Assembly (NCBI GenBank): GCA_026418675.1
Contig: JAOAAX010000003.1
Span: forward strand, 90,676 to 154,675
DNA: 64,000 bases
Direction: 5' to 3'
DNA from: Chthoniobacterales bacterium
Lineage (GTDB): Bacteria; Verrucomicrobiota; Verrucomicrobiia; Chthoniobacterales; DYNR01
Part shown: in pieces, positions 43,728-52,713 of the stretch
Position numbering within the stretch: the stretch's first letter is position 1
Layout of the letters: every line of letters begins with the position of its first letter
Notes under the pieces: generated by a model
Database searches by the model: none
What the model was told of the DNA's origin: nothing
Seen by the model: only the letters and a program-made list of their open reading frames with translations
Translations under genes and position numbers: made by a program

Positions 43728-43911
43728 TTTGATGAAAGTTGTTATTGGAAGGACAATTTCTTGGCTTAGTGTGTGGAGTTTTAATTTCACTACTCAAGGG
43801 GGAATTTTGAGTGTAATGATAAGGGATGAGAGAAGATTATGAGTTTAGAGAGCTGGAGTATGAGGTTTGTTGGTAGAAGTTTGGCTCTATTTTGGAGGGA
43901 TTGAAAATTTT
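43728..43911 (+). other. Gap with two very short ORFs, no supported gene
   Basis: ATG 43732 opens a 36-codon frame (MKVVIGRTISWL) ending at 43842, and its TGA overlaps ATG 43839 of a 21-codon frame. Neither has a good ribosome binding site. They may be chance or the tail of a small-protein operon begun by the 58-aa ORF. Nothing else is visible here. Confidence 0.3.
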
Positions 43912-45381
43912 TTAAAATTTTTTCCAGAGTGTTGGTGCGAAGAGGGCGAGGAGAGCGAAGAGTTCGAGTCTGCCGAGGAGCATCAATGCTGCAAGGAGTA
44001 AAAGGGAAGGGGGGCTGAGGTTGGCGAAGTTTCCCGTAGGGCCAATGGAGCCGAAGCCCGGGCCGACGTTTGCAAATGTTGTGAGGCAGGCTGAAGCAGC
44101 TTCGGCAAGATTAAGATTGGGGTCGAAGATCCCGATTGCAACGGTAGAAGTGAGAAGCAGAAAAAGAGAGATAGCAATGTAAATGATAGCATCAGCAATG
44201 GACTTTTCATCGAGAATTGAGCCGTCGAGGCGGACTCGGAGGACTTGTTGTGGGCGGAAGGAGTGGATTACTTGACGACCTAATGCTTTGCCGAGGATGA
44301 GCCAACGTCGGACTTTAACAGATCCGGCTGTAGAACCGACACAACCACCAACAAACATAAGTGCCAGGAGAACTGCTTGTGCAGCAGGTGGCCACGTATT
44401 GTAGTCGGCAGTGGAGAAACCCGTAGTTGTCATGATAGAAACGCACTGGAAAAGGGCGTCGCGAAGGTTTTTTAGGAGTGAGTTGTTATTATTTTTTGCC
44501 AGGAGGCTTAAAAAAACAATGATAGTAGCAACGAGCGAGAGAAGTAAATAGAGACGGAATTCTTCATCTTTGAAAATCCGTGTTGGGCGGCCATGGAGTA
44601 GCCAAGTGAAGAGGAGGAAATTGGCGCCACCAGCGAACATGAATATAGTTAACCAGATTTCAATAGCAGGATTTGCGAACCATGCGACACTGGCGTTATA
44701 GGGAGCAAATCCTCCGGTGCTTATTGCAGCAAATGTAAAGGTGGCAGCATCGTAAAGCGATGTCCCTAAAAGAAGCAGGCCGAGAATGCAAATTGCACTA
44801 AGGCCTGAGTAGATCTGCCAAAGTCGAAGGGCCATTTCGCGAATTCTGGAGTAAATTCCTTGGCTGAGTTGAATTGTGGATTCGTGCTGAAAAAGCGATT
44901 TACTGGATTGTCTGGCGGATGAGAGAAGGGCTACAAACAAAACAAGAATGCCGATTCCCCCTAGCCATTGGGTGGTTGCTCTCCAGAGGAGAACTTCTTT
45001 AGGGAAAGTTTCAATGTTCTCCATAGCGGAAGAGCCTGTTGTTGTAAACCCACTGGCGGATTCAAACAAAGCCTGAGCAAAGGTAAGGGAAGGAGAAGAA
45101 AAGCAGTAAGGTAAAGCGCCAAGGAGAGTCGCTAATAACCAGCCCAAACCGACGGTGGCAATGGCTTCTTTCCGGAGGATTTCTTGTGATTCTTTGCGAC
45201 CGACAAAAAACAAAATTGCTGCGGCGAGCCCTGAAATGAGGGTAGAAATTTGGAGTGAATAATCAAAAAAAGAGGACCTGCTTGTTGTGCAAAAGAGCCC
45301 ATAAAGGCCACAAAGGGACATTGCAAATGTGAGAATAAATGCCAACCCACCGAGATTGCGACAGATTGCGCGAAAATTCAT
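43912..45381 (-). CDS. trkH: Trk potassium uptake protein TrkH
   Basis: A 489-residue polytopic protein of the TrkH/KtrB superfamily. Four pore loops are recognisable: ESASGFTTTGSSAM (P1), AISTGGFAPYN (P2), MTTTGFSTADYNTWP (P3) and FANVGPGFGSIGPTG (P4). These give the selectivity-filter glycines. GGCVGSTAGSVKVRRWLI is another family signature. It carries K+ across the inner membrane together with cytoplasmic TrkA, whose gene overlaps it upstream by 4 bp (ATGA on the minus strand). The operon is trkA-trkH in transcription order. Confidence 0.93.
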   Translation of the reverse strand: MNFRAICRNLGGLAFILTFAMSLCGLYGLFCTTSRSSFFDYSLQISTLISGLAAAILFFVGRKESQEILRKEAIATVGLGWLLATLLGALPYCFSSPSLTFAQALFESASGFTTTGSSAMENIETFPKEVLLWRATTQWLGGIGILVLFVALLSSARQSSKSLFQHESTIQLSQGIYSRIREMALRLWQIYSGLSAICILGLLLLGTSLYDAATFTFAAISTGGFAPYNASVAWFANPAIEIWLTIFMFAGGANFLLFTWLLHGRPTRIFKDEEFRLYLLLSLVATIIVFLSLLAKNNNNSLLKNLRDALFQCVSIMTTTGFSTADYNTWPPAAQAVLLALMFVGGCVGSTAGSVKVRRWLILGKALGRQVIHSFRPQQVLRVRLDGSILDEKSIADAIIYIAISLFLLLTSTVAIGIFDPNLNLAEAASACLTTFANVGPGFGSIGPTGNFANLSPPSLLLLAALMLLGRLELFALLALFAPTLWKKF

Positions 45382-46730
45382 GCAATGACTTTTGAGAAAT
45401 CTTTGCGGGTTTGATCTGCGACAAGAGCGATGACGATATCACCTTCCTGCAATTCGTCGTCGGCAGCGGGGACATTGGCGGTTGAGCCTCGGGAAAGGGC
45501 TACGAGTCCGCTGCCTTCTGGCCAAGGGACCTGAGAGACTCGTTTGCCAACCAGTGGGGAGTTTTTGCGGATGTTGAATTCGACGATTTCGACGCCGCCG
45601 GGGAGTTTTGCCAAGGTGTGAAGTTTCTCGCCTGTGATGAAACGGGCGAGGTCGCGTCGGGTAGCGGTTCGAGGGCTTACGGCACCGGCGATGCCGATGC
45701 GTGGGCCGGAGCGACTAATGACTTCAGCGTAATCGGCGCGGTGGATAATGGTGATGCAGCGGGGAACCCCGAGGTCAGCGGCCTGGAGGCAGGTCATGAC
45801 ATTGTCTTCGTCGTCGTGGCTTGTTGCGACGAAGAAGTCTGCTTCGCCGATTTGTTCTTCGCGGAGGATGCGGGTGGAAGTAGCGTCGGCGTGGATAAGG
45901 GTTGTGTTTTTTAAGAGACGCGAGAGGTATTCGCAGCGGGAGTAGCTTTTTTCGATAATTCGAGTGCGGAAGGGGCCGTTTTCGAGCATACGAGCGAGGC
46001 AGAGTCCATATTCCCCGCCGCCGAAGATGACGACTCGTTTTTCTTCTGTTTTTTGAGGGGATTTTGTTCGGAATGCGAGTAGGGCTTCTTGGAGGGCACG
46101 GGGGTTTCCAAAGAGAGTAACGATGTCGCCGCTAATGAGTTCTGTTGTAGCACGGGGAATTTGCAAATTATTTGCGCGCTGGATGCAGCCTATTCGAACG
46201 CGGGGAGGCAGACCGAGGTTGATTAGTTTGCAACCGTCGGCGCGGGAGCGTGGCTCGACTTCGATTTGCTGGAGTTCAATTTTTCCGCCAGCCATTTCCT
46301 CGACAATGAGGGCGTCTGGGTTGCGGAGGAATTTTGCGAGTTCGACAGCAGCGAGGTGTTCGGTGCTGAAGAGGTAATCGAGGCCGAAACGGGCGCGGTA
46401 ATCGAAGAGCCACTGTTCTTGTTGGACGGAGGCGTGGACACGGGCGACGGCCATTTGGGCGCCGAGGGCTTTTGCGAGGGAGCCCGCGACGAGGTTGGTG
46501 TTGTCGCTACTAGAGAGTGCAACGAAGAGTTCGCAACTAGCGATGCCGGCTTCTTCGAGGGTTGTAACTGAGGAACCGTTACCAATGACGACTCGGGCGT
46601 CAAGTTTTTCGCGGGTTTCGGAAGCGATTGCTTCGTTTGATTCGATTAGGCAGACGTCATGTTCACGCCGAGAAAGTTCCTCGGCCAAGTAAAAACCGTT
46701 TTCTCCGGCTCCTAGAATGATGACGTTCAA
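45378..46730 (-). CDS. trkA: Trk system regulatory subunit TrkA
   Basis: A 450-residue protein with two RCK_N/RCK_C repeats. The first nucleotide-binding fold opens MNVIILGAGENGFYLAEEL with GxGxxG and the acidic end CLIES. The second is VVIFGGGEYGLCLARMLE. Each is followed by a TrkA_C domain (for example KNSPLVGKRVSQVPWPEG and GDIVIAL). TrkA binds NAD(H) or ATP and gates TrkH. Length and domain order equal the classic duplicated TrkA. It lies 34 bp downstream of glgA on the same strand, so it may share that transcript. Confidence 0.93.
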   Translation of the reverse strand: MNVIILGAGENGFYLAEELSRREHDVCLIESNEAIASETREKLDARVVIGNGSSVTTLEEAGIASCELFVALSSSDNTNLVAGSLAKALGAQMAVARVHASVQQEQWLFDYRARFGLDYLFSTEHLAAVELAKFLRNPDALIVEEMAGGKIELQQIEVEPRSRADGCKLINLGLPPRVRIGCIQRANNLQIPRATTELISGDIVTLFGNPRALQEALLAFRTKSPQKTEEKRVVIFGGGEYGLCLARMLENGPFRTRIIEKSYSRCEYLSRLLKNTTLIHADATSTRILREEQIGEADFFVATSHDDEDNVMTCLQAADLGVPRCITIIHRADYAEVISRSGPRIGIAGAVSPRTATRRDLARFITGEKLHTLAKLPGGVEIVEFNIRKNSPLVGKRVSQVPWPEGSGLVALSRGSTANVPAADDELQEGDIVIALVADQTRKDFSKVIA

Positions 46731-46764
46731 AGAGGGGTTAGGTTATGGGCGAAGAGGAAATTAG

Positions 46765-48198
46765 TTAGGATTTAGTGATTTGGCGGTAAAGGCGTTCGTG
46801 GCGTTCTGCAGAAGCGGCCCACGAGCAATCGAAAGACATACCGCGGAGCATGAGGTTTTGCCACGTAGGGGGTTCGCGCCAAGCGTCTAATGCGCGTCGG
46901 AAGCAATCTACGAGGGCGTCGGCTGTGAAGTCGTAGAATACGAAACCGTTGCCGTGGTTGGTTGATGGGTCGAAGTCTTCGACGATTTGGCGTAGGCCAC
47001 CGGAGGCACGGACGATTGGGACAACTCCGTAGCGGAGGGCTTGCATGACTCGAACGCCGCTGGATTCGAGGCGTGCGGGTGCTAAGAGGATATCGGCCCC
47101 GGCGTAGATTTGGCGGGCGAGGTCTTCGTTGACGTCGCTTTCGTAGTGAAACTTACCGGCGTGCTTCCGAGCAGCGGCTTTAAGGCCGGCCTCGTAGGGT
47201 TCATCTCCCCGCCCTAGGATTACGAGGCGAGTATCGCCGGAGAGCAATCTATCGATTGCTGGCAAGAGAATGTCGAACCCTTTGTCTTGGAGGAGTCGAG
47301 TTACCATTGCGAGGACTGGGCCATTTGGATTTGGAGCGAGCTGGAGTTTTTCCAGTAAATAACTCCGGCATTTTGCTTTACCAGAGAGATTGGAAGGGGA
47401 GTAGTTGGCAGGCAGGAGGGGGTCAGTTGCTGGGTTCCAAGTGGTGCTATCAACGCCTTCTGGGATACCGACGAGTTTATTTCGTTGTTGGCGGAGGAGA
47501 TTTTCGAGCCCGCAGCCGTGACCTGGCTGCTGGATTTCGTTGATAAAAAGGTCGCTGGGGAAAATTACGCGATCGGCAAAGAGGATGCCGGATTTAAGGA
47601 AGTTAAGGCTTCCGTAGAATTCAACACCTGCTGGGGAAAAATACTCGGGAGGGAGATTAGTGAGAGCGAAGTCGCAGCTCCAAAAGTTTCCTTGGAAGCC
47701 GAGATCGTGGACAGTGAGGACATGAGGAAAAGGCAGGTGACGGAATTTGGAGAAAACCGGGATCATACCGCAGGGCCAATCGTGCCCGTGGATGACATCT
47801 GGGATTGGGTCGAGGCGGCGGGCTAACTCGAGGACACATTTAGCAAAGAAAATGAAACGGGCAGAATTGTCCTGATAATCCCTACCGTCGGAACCATAGA
47901 GGCCTGAACGGTCGAAGAATTCGTCTTTGCCGATAAAAATGACCTGTAGGCCGTTTTTGAGGTGTGCCTCAAAGATACGGCACTCGTAAGTTGCTTCGCC
48001 TACGTTGACATTAAAGCGAACATCAGTTGGTTTGGGTTGAATTTCCTTACATTCGCGAGCCGAACGGTAAAGGGGAAGGACGACGCTGACTTTATGGCCG
48101 CGTGCTTGGAGGGCGGAAGGGAGTGCGTGAAGGGTATCAGCCAAGGCCCCACAGCGGGCAAATGGCGCCATTTCGCTTGCTGCCATCAAGATATTCAT
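46765..48198 (-). CDS. glgA: Glycogen/starch synthase (GT5) with altered KTGGL motif
   Basis: A 477-residue GT5 protein of normal length. The N-terminus MNILMAASEMAPFARCGALAD aligns with the ADP-glucose motif KTGGLAD, but here residues 15-19 are RCGAL. HGHDWPCGMIP and VLTVHDLGFQGNF match the glycogen synthase N-domain. VTRLLQDKGFDIL, VILGRGDEPY and ARLESSGVRVMQALRYG (the catalytic-site EX7 region) with GGLRQIVEDF match the C-domain. It transfers glucose from ADP-glucose to an alpha-1,4-glucan. Replacement of the donor-binding Lys by Arg and of the Gly by Ala is unusual and may change donor use. No other glg gene is present. Confidence 0.87.
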   Translation of the reverse strand: MNILMAASEMAPFARCGALADTLHALPSALQARGHKVSVVLPLYRSARECKEIQPKPTDVRFNVNVGEATYECRIFEAHLKNGLQVIFIGKDEFFDRSGLYGSDGRDYQDNSARFIFFAKCVLELARRLDPIPDVIHGHDWPCGMIPVFSKFRHLPFPHVLTVHDLGFQGNFWSCDFALTNLPPEYFSPAGVEFYGSLNFLKSGILFADRVIFPSDLFINEIQQPGHGCGLENLLRQQRNKLVGIPEGVDSTTWNPATDPLLPANYSPSNLSGKAKCRSYLLEKLQLAPNPNGPVLAMVTRLLQDKGFDILLPAIDRLLSGDTRLVILGRGDEPYEAGLKAAARKHAGKFHYESDVNEDLARQIYAGADILLAPARLESSGVRVMQALRYGVVPIVRASGGLRQIVEDFDPSTNHGNGFVFYDFTADALVDCFRRALDAWREPPTWQNLMLRGMSFDCSWAASAERHERLYRQITKS

Positions 48199-48404
48199 AA
48201 TTGCATGGGAGATTAGTCGCTAAACTTTCCGGTAGGAAGCAACAAAAAAAAGGTTCTGCGTGGCTTTTGGTGAGAGGAATTATTTCGATTATTGGTTTGA
48301 TTGCAGATTTATTGGCAAGAGACTTTTTTATCTAATTTTGCAAACTGCAATTTCGATGAGTTTAAAAAGGAATTTAAAAAGAAGTTTCAAACGGAGTTAT
48401 AAGT

Positions 48405-50366
48405 CTAAAAATCTGAGATTTCGTAAGATTCTGGTTTTTGAGGAATTGGAAGCCAAGGTGGAGGTTCTGGTTGGGAGTTTGCCTTGAGAGTTTCGACGAG
48501 AAGTTGGTAACGTTTTGAGGCGAAGTGGTAATTATTGGGCATACCTGCTGCGAGTCTGTAAAATCTTGCTGCGCGAGACCAATCTAAAGCGAATTCTTCG
48601 ACCCAACCTGCGTATTCATAAGCGAGCGGCATTAAAATAGAGTTGCCAATTGCTTCTAGTGCAGCTTGGCGAGCTTCTTCTTTGAGGCCGATACGGGAGA
48701 GGGTGTTTGCTTGGAGGCAGAACAGGAAACGGTCGCGTGGCATATTTTCTAGTGCTAGTTTGCGATGGAGTTTGGCTTTGGGGTAGGCATCGAAATTGAG
48801 GACGAGGAAACTGTTGGCGGCTGCGAGCCAGGCATCTGCGATGGCGGTATGGAGGTTTGCGTTGCGTGAGTCGCTAATTTCTACTCTTTTTGCGAGAGCG
48901 AGGGCGATTTCTGGACGTTTTAGTCTAATTGCGTTATCGATTTGGGTGGCCCGTGTTTCGTCGTGAAAGTTTCTAAAAGTTAGAAGGATTGCTAAACCTG
49001 GGAGGAGGAAAAGGGACGAAGCGGAGAGGGAGGTTGAAAGGATAGGGTTAGCGCGGTCGAGTTCATCCGCGGCTTGTTGAGGGGAGCGAGTTCCTACAGC
49101 AATTCCTAGGATTAAGAAAGCAAGAAGGGAATTAGAGGATAGTTGCATGTTGTAATCAAAGAAGGAATGAATAGCGAAAGCGGCGATAGAGCATAAGGCG
49201 CCGATTCCGAGGGCTGCTTCTGTGCTTTGCGGGATACCGTAATCGGGTTTTGAAATTAGGCGTGAATGGATGCCGTGGAGAGCAATACTTACGGAGAGGG
49301 AAAGAGCGACCAGCAAGAGAACGAGGGCAAAGATTCCACCTTCAGCGGTGAATTCGAGCCAGTCGTTATGGGCGTAGATGGATTCTGTGCCAGCTAATTG
49401 TGGCGAGTGAAGGATGCGCATCCAATGAGCTGTTGAGCCGGGACCAGTGCCCCAGAGGGGGGCGAGCTGAATTTGACGGAGAAGTGGTTTCCAAGCTTCA
49501 GAGCGATAAGCATCTTCACCGACCCGTTCGACTCGCTCTTTGAGAAGGAAGTTATTGGCCAAAAACCAACTACCCGCCCCAACAACTCCAATCAGAAGGA
49601 TAATGGTCATAGCCAGGGCGGCAATACGGAAGCGCCCTTTACTTTTGATTATGATTGAGAGGGAAAGCCCCAAGAAAAGCGAGAAGCCAAGGGCAAGTCC
49701 TAGGATTCCCCCTCGGCTGAGTGTTAGGAAAGAAGTCAAGGCTAGGAGCCCAGAGAACCAGCCACAAAGGAACTTTAGAAAAGCCGGCCAGCGTGCCCAA
49801 ATACAGAGAGCTAGACAAAAGAGGCAAGAGGAGTTAAGTGCCCAAACGGTGTTGTTTCGGCTCATATAAGAGCCACTCAATCGGGGGTTAATCCGTCCCT
49901 CATACCAGGAACGTAAGAGTTCACTGAACCATGGCGTTTCGATTCCAGAGCCGAAAGATCGCCAGAGTGCGATTTGGATTGCTTGTAGGACGCCACCCAG
50001 AACCAATATTAAAACGAGGATAACCCGTGCCGATGTTGATTTAATGCCGGCCAGAACTGCAGAAAAGGCAAGAGCGCCTGCAAGGAGATTGACCACTGGC
50101 AAGAAGCCGCGTGCTGGCTCACTATCAAAGAACCAACGGGATAGCCCATAAATGGACAGGAAAATCAAAATTAGTGCTGGCAACCAACCGTTGGGGACAC
50201 GACCGGCTTTGAACAATTCCGAAGCAGCCAGCATAGCCGCGATGCAAACCGAGAAAAAAAGTGGCCAGCTTAAAGCGACAACGTAAAAGCCGCCATGCAA
50301 CCACTGAGTGAATAAGTAAGCTAGACCGAGTGTAATTGCGATGATGACTTGGTTGGTTATGTTCAC
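48405..50366 (-). CDS. O-antigen ligase/polymerase-like membrane protein with TPR-like tail
   Basis: A 653-residue protein with about eleven hydrophobic segments in residues 1-450. The large loop has the Wzy_C/WaaL-type signature GTGPGSTAHWM, then IYAHNDWLEFTAEGGIFALV. The C-terminal about 180 residues are soluble and helical (IALALAKRVEIS, HTAIADAWLAAANS, ARQAALEAIGNS), resembling TPR units. Such ligases join polymer or O-antigen to a lipid or protein acceptor at the periplasmic face. A TPR tail is common in the large O-antigen ligase-related proteins of Planctomycetes-like bacteria. The 206-bp gap to glgA contains no supported gene. Confidence 0.8.
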   Translation of the reverse strand: MNITNQVIIAITLGLAYLFTQWLHGGFYVVALSWPLFFSVCIAAMLAASELFKAGRVPNGWLPALILIFLSIYGLSRWFFDSEPARGFLPVVNLLAGALAFSAVLAGIKSTSARVILVLILVLGGVLQAIQIALWRSFGSGIETPWFSELLRSWYEGRINPRLSGSYMSRNNTVWALNSSCLFCLALCIWARWPAFLKFLCGWFSGLLALTSFLTLSRGGILGLALGFSLFLGLSLSIIIKSKGRFRIAALAMTIILLIGVVGAGSWFLANNFLLKERVERVGEDAYRSEAWKPLLRQIQLAPLWGTGPGSTAHWMRILHSPQLAGTESIYAHNDWLEFTAEGGIFALVLLLVALSLSVSIALHGIHSRLISKPDYGIPQSTEAALGIGALCSIAAFAIHSFFDYNMQLSSNSLLAFLILGIAVGTRSPQQAADELDRANPILSTSLSASSLFLLPGLAILLTFRNFHDETRATQIDNAIRLKRPEIALALAKRVEISDSRNANLHTAIADAWLAAANSFLVLNFDAYPKAKLHRKLALENMPRDRFLFCLQANTLSRIGLKEEARQAALEAIGNSILMPLAYEYAGWVEEFALDWSRAARFYRLAAGMPNNYHFASKRYQLLVETLKANSQPEPPPWLPIPQKPESYEISDF

Positions 50367-50390
50367 TAGGGCAAATTTTGCTAGTGGAGT

Positions 50391-51497
50391 TTAGTATATT
50401 TCGACTGGGGAGCGTTTGGCATTCTCTGGGCTTCGAATTTTTGCCATTTCGAAGCCGAGAGTTTCGACGCGAAGGTTCCAGACTTGTTTATCAAGATTTT
50501 GGAATGCTTCCTCGGAAAATTGCAGTGGTGGCTGGAATTTGGAGCGGAGGGTTTCGATTGGTTCTAGTGCTTTGTCTATGGAATCGGTTGGAGATTTCTC
50601 GAGGATTTTTACTGCTTCTTCGGCAAGTTGAATGCGGTGGCAGATCATGAGCAAGTTGCATCCTGCGGCGAGCGCGCCGGTGATTGTTGATTCGAAGTCG
50701 CAGAAATTTAGGATTGCACCCATGTCGAGGTCATCAGTCATTATGAGACCTTGGAATCCGATTTCTTGTCTGAGAATTGTATGAACGATGGTGGGGGAGA
50801 GGGAGGCCGGGCGGGTGGCATTGTCAGGCTCAAGGGAAGGAATAGCGATATGGCCGACCATGATGGTGTCGAGTTCATCTTTGAGGCAACGAAAGGGGGC
50901 GAATTCCAATTCTTCGAGGTCGGGTTTTGCGAGAGCGAGGAGAGGGAGGTGCTCGTGTGGGTCAACGGCGGCTCTGGTATAACCCGGGAAGTGTTTGCCG
51001 CAACTGAGGATGCCGTGATGGCGCATAGCGGAGTTGAAGAGGCGAGCATTTTGGACAACTTCTTCCACTGTTTTACCGTAACAGCGGTTGCGCAGCGAGT
51101 TGTCGGCTTCCTCGTCAAGGCAAAGGTCAAGGACTGGGCAGAGGTTGAGGTTGAAGCCGAATAGGCGGAGGAGACGTCCAGTTAATTCGCCGTGTTTTTG
51201 GATTAAATGGGGGAGAGCTTTTTGAGTGAGCTGCCAAGCACTTGGAGGTTCGTTGCCGATAAGGCGCAAGCGGCTGACTCTTCCTCCTTCTTGGTCAATA
51301 GTTAGTATTGGTTCTTTTTTTGAGAGGTCGCGTAAATCATCCAGAAGTTTGCGCAATTGGGATGGGGATTCGATATTTCTTCCGAAGAGAATGAACCCTC
51401 CGGGCTGGATGCGGCGGAAAACTTTCGCAGTTTCGCTGTCTAAATTCTTTCCGGGGACGCCTAAGAGCAGTAGTTGACCTGTTTGACTGTGAGACAT
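50391..51497 (-). CDS. nagZ: Beta-N-acetylhexosaminidase (GH3), NagZ-like
   Basis: A 368-residue single-domain GH3 protein. GGFILFGRNIESPSQL and TIDQEGGRVSRLR are NagZ landmarks. The histidine/aspartate acid-base loop is CGKHFPGYTRAAVDPHEHLP, equivalent to KHFPGHGxxxxDSH. The nucleophile is the Asp in LIMTDDLDMGAIL. NagZ removes GlcNAc from anhydromuropeptides in peptidoglycan recycling, in the cytoplasm; no signal peptide is seen here. It is divergent from nadD across 73 bp and lies 24 bp before the ligase-like gene, same strand. Confidence 0.9.
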   Translation of the reverse strand: MSHSQTGQLLLLGVPGKNLDSETAKVFRRIQPGGFILFGRNIESPSQLRKLLDDLRDLSKKEPILTIDQEGGRVSRLRLIGNEPPSAWQLTQKALPHLIQKHGELTGRLLRLFGFNLNLCPVLDLCLDEEADNSLRNRCYGKTVEEVVQNARLFNSAMRHHGILSCGKHFPGYTRAAVDPHEHLPLLALAKPDLEELEFAPFRCLKDELDTIMVGHIAIPSLEPDNATRPASLSPTIVHTILRQEIGFQGLIMTDDLDMGAILNFCDFESTITGALAAGCNLLMICHRIQLAEEAVKILEKSPTDSIDKALEPIETLRSKFQPPLQFSEEAFQNLDKQVWNLRVETLGFEMAKIRSPENAKRSPVEIY

Positions 51498-51570
51498 AAT
51501 AAGAAATCAAAAAAAATCAGAAGCGTGTTGGGTTGTCCAAGCGATAATCCTAGGGAAATATTGGATAGAG

Positions 51571-52221
51571 ATGTCTCATGATGAATTGAAGCAAGAGAGG
51601 CGGCCCCATGGAAGGATTGGTTTGTATGGGGGGTCGTTTGACCCGATTCACAATGGGCATTTGATTCTGGCTCGTGATGCGCTGGAGGAGCTTAATTTGG
51701 ATATTGTTATCTTCATACCTGCATTTCTTTCGCCACACAAGGGGCAACATCCACCTGCACCTGCGGAAGCTCGTTGGGAGATGGTGCTTGCTGCGATTGG
51801 AGATGAGCCCGGTTTCGCAGCTGATGATATTGAGTTGCGACGTGGCGGGGTTTCCTACACGATAACCACGGTTTTTGACTACAAAGTCCGTTTTCCGGAG
51901 GCAGAGCTTTTCTATTTCATAGGGGAGGACAATTTACATGAGATTCATACGTGGTATCGGTTTGAGGAGTTGGTGCGGTTGGTGCGATTTGTATTACTAA
52001 GCAGGGAGGGCAACATGGGTGGTTTACCGAAGGGAGAGGGGAATTTGGAGTTGCTGGGAGAAGTTCCGCGGATTAGCAGGAAAATTTCGATCAGCTCCTC
52101 GGAGATACGCAAACGGATTGCCATGGGGAAGTCTATCCGTTACTTGATGCCAGAAAAAGCTGTTGAAGTGCTTTACCGATATGGGCTTTATGCCGATAGA
52201 GAGGCTTGCCGTTTTTCTTAA
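51571..52221 (+). CDS. nadD: Nicotinate-nucleotide adenylyltransferase NadD
   Basis: A 216-residue protein. The nucleotidyltransferase motifs are clear: GLYGGSFDPIHNGHLIL (HxGH with the GGSFDP loop), FIPAFLSPHKGQ (substrate loop), FIGEDNLHEIHTWYR (the equivalent of GxDxLxxxxxW) and ISISSSEIRKRIA (the ISSTxIR motif for ATP). It makes deamido-NAD from nicotinate mononucleotide. rsfS follows 4 bp after the stop, a pairing seen in very many bacteria. ATG 51571 has a weak ribosome binding site. Confidence 0.94.
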   Translation: MSHDELKQERRPHGRIGLYGGSFDPIHNGHLILARDALEELNLDIVIFIPAFLSPHKGQHPPAPAEARWEMVLAAIGDEPGFAADDIELRRGGVSYTITTVFDYKVRFPEAELFYFIGEDNLHEIHTWYRFEELVRLVRFVLLSREGNMGGLPKGEGNLELLGEVPRISRKISISSSEIRKRIAMGKSIRYLMPEKAVEVLYRYGLYADREACRFS

Positions 52222-52225
52222 CTAA

Positions 52226-52630
52226 ATGAATTCCATGTCAACACCGACCGTTTCTGAAATTCCTCTGTCTGGGGAGGCTGCTGCAATTCCTGATTCCCAA
52301 ACGTTCGCGATTTTGGCTGCCCGGGCCGTTGACCGGAAGAAGGCCGAAGACATCCTTGTTTTGGATTTGCGGGGGATTTCTTCGTTTACGGACTTCTTCG
52401 TCATTTGTTCCGGTTCCTCAGATCCGCAGTTAAAGGCAATTGTGGAGGCACTGCGAGAGTTAGCGGATGAGAATTGCCGAAGAATTCTTGGGGAAGATGG
52501 TTTTCCGGCCAGTCAATGGGTGGTAGTGGATTTTGGGGATGTAATCGTTCATGTTTTCCACCAATTGAGACGGGGTTTTTATGATTTGGAGTCGCTGTGG
52601 CGTGACGCTCCGCGTGTTGCTTGGAGCTAA
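52226..52630 (+). CDS. rsfS: Ribosome silencing factor RsfS (Iojap/YbeB family)
   Basis: A 134-residue protein. The family core is visible: DILVLDLRGISSFTDFFVIC, SSDPQLKAIVEAL, SQWVVVDFGDVIVHVFHQ, and RRGFYDLESLW at the end. RsfS binds ribosomal protein uL14 and blocks subunit joining in starvation. An N-terminal extension of about 25 residues precedes the core; an internal ATG (MSTPT) is an alternative start. Directly follows nadD in an operon. Confidence 0.93.
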   Translation: MNSMSTPTVSEIPLSGEAAAIPDSQTFAILAARAVDRKKAEDILVLDLRGISSFTDFFVICSGSSDPQLKAIVEALRELADENCRRILGEDGFPASQWVVVDFGDVIVHVFHQLRRGFYDLESLWRDAPRVAWS

Positions 52631-52649
52631 GGGTCTGGGGAAAAGGTTT

Positions 52650-52678
52650 AAAAAGAATTGAATAAAAAATTCTTTTTT
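52650..52678 (+). terminator. AT-rich hairpin with T-run after nadD-rsfS
   Basis: AAAAAGAATT and AATTCTTTTT form a perfect 10-bp inverted repeat around an 8-nt loop, ending in T residues. It begins 20 bp after the rsfS stop. The stem has only one G:C pair, so strength is uncertain. A read-through into the pseudogene is possible. Confidence 0.42.
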
Positions 52679-52713
52679 GAAGCTTAACGAGAGTTATTGA
52701 GGATATTGAGATT

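Noticed and set aside
48260-48487. 75-aa ORF between glgA and the O-antigen ligase-like gene
   Set aside because: It overlaps the end of the ligase-like gene, has no ribosome binding site and no recognisable domain.
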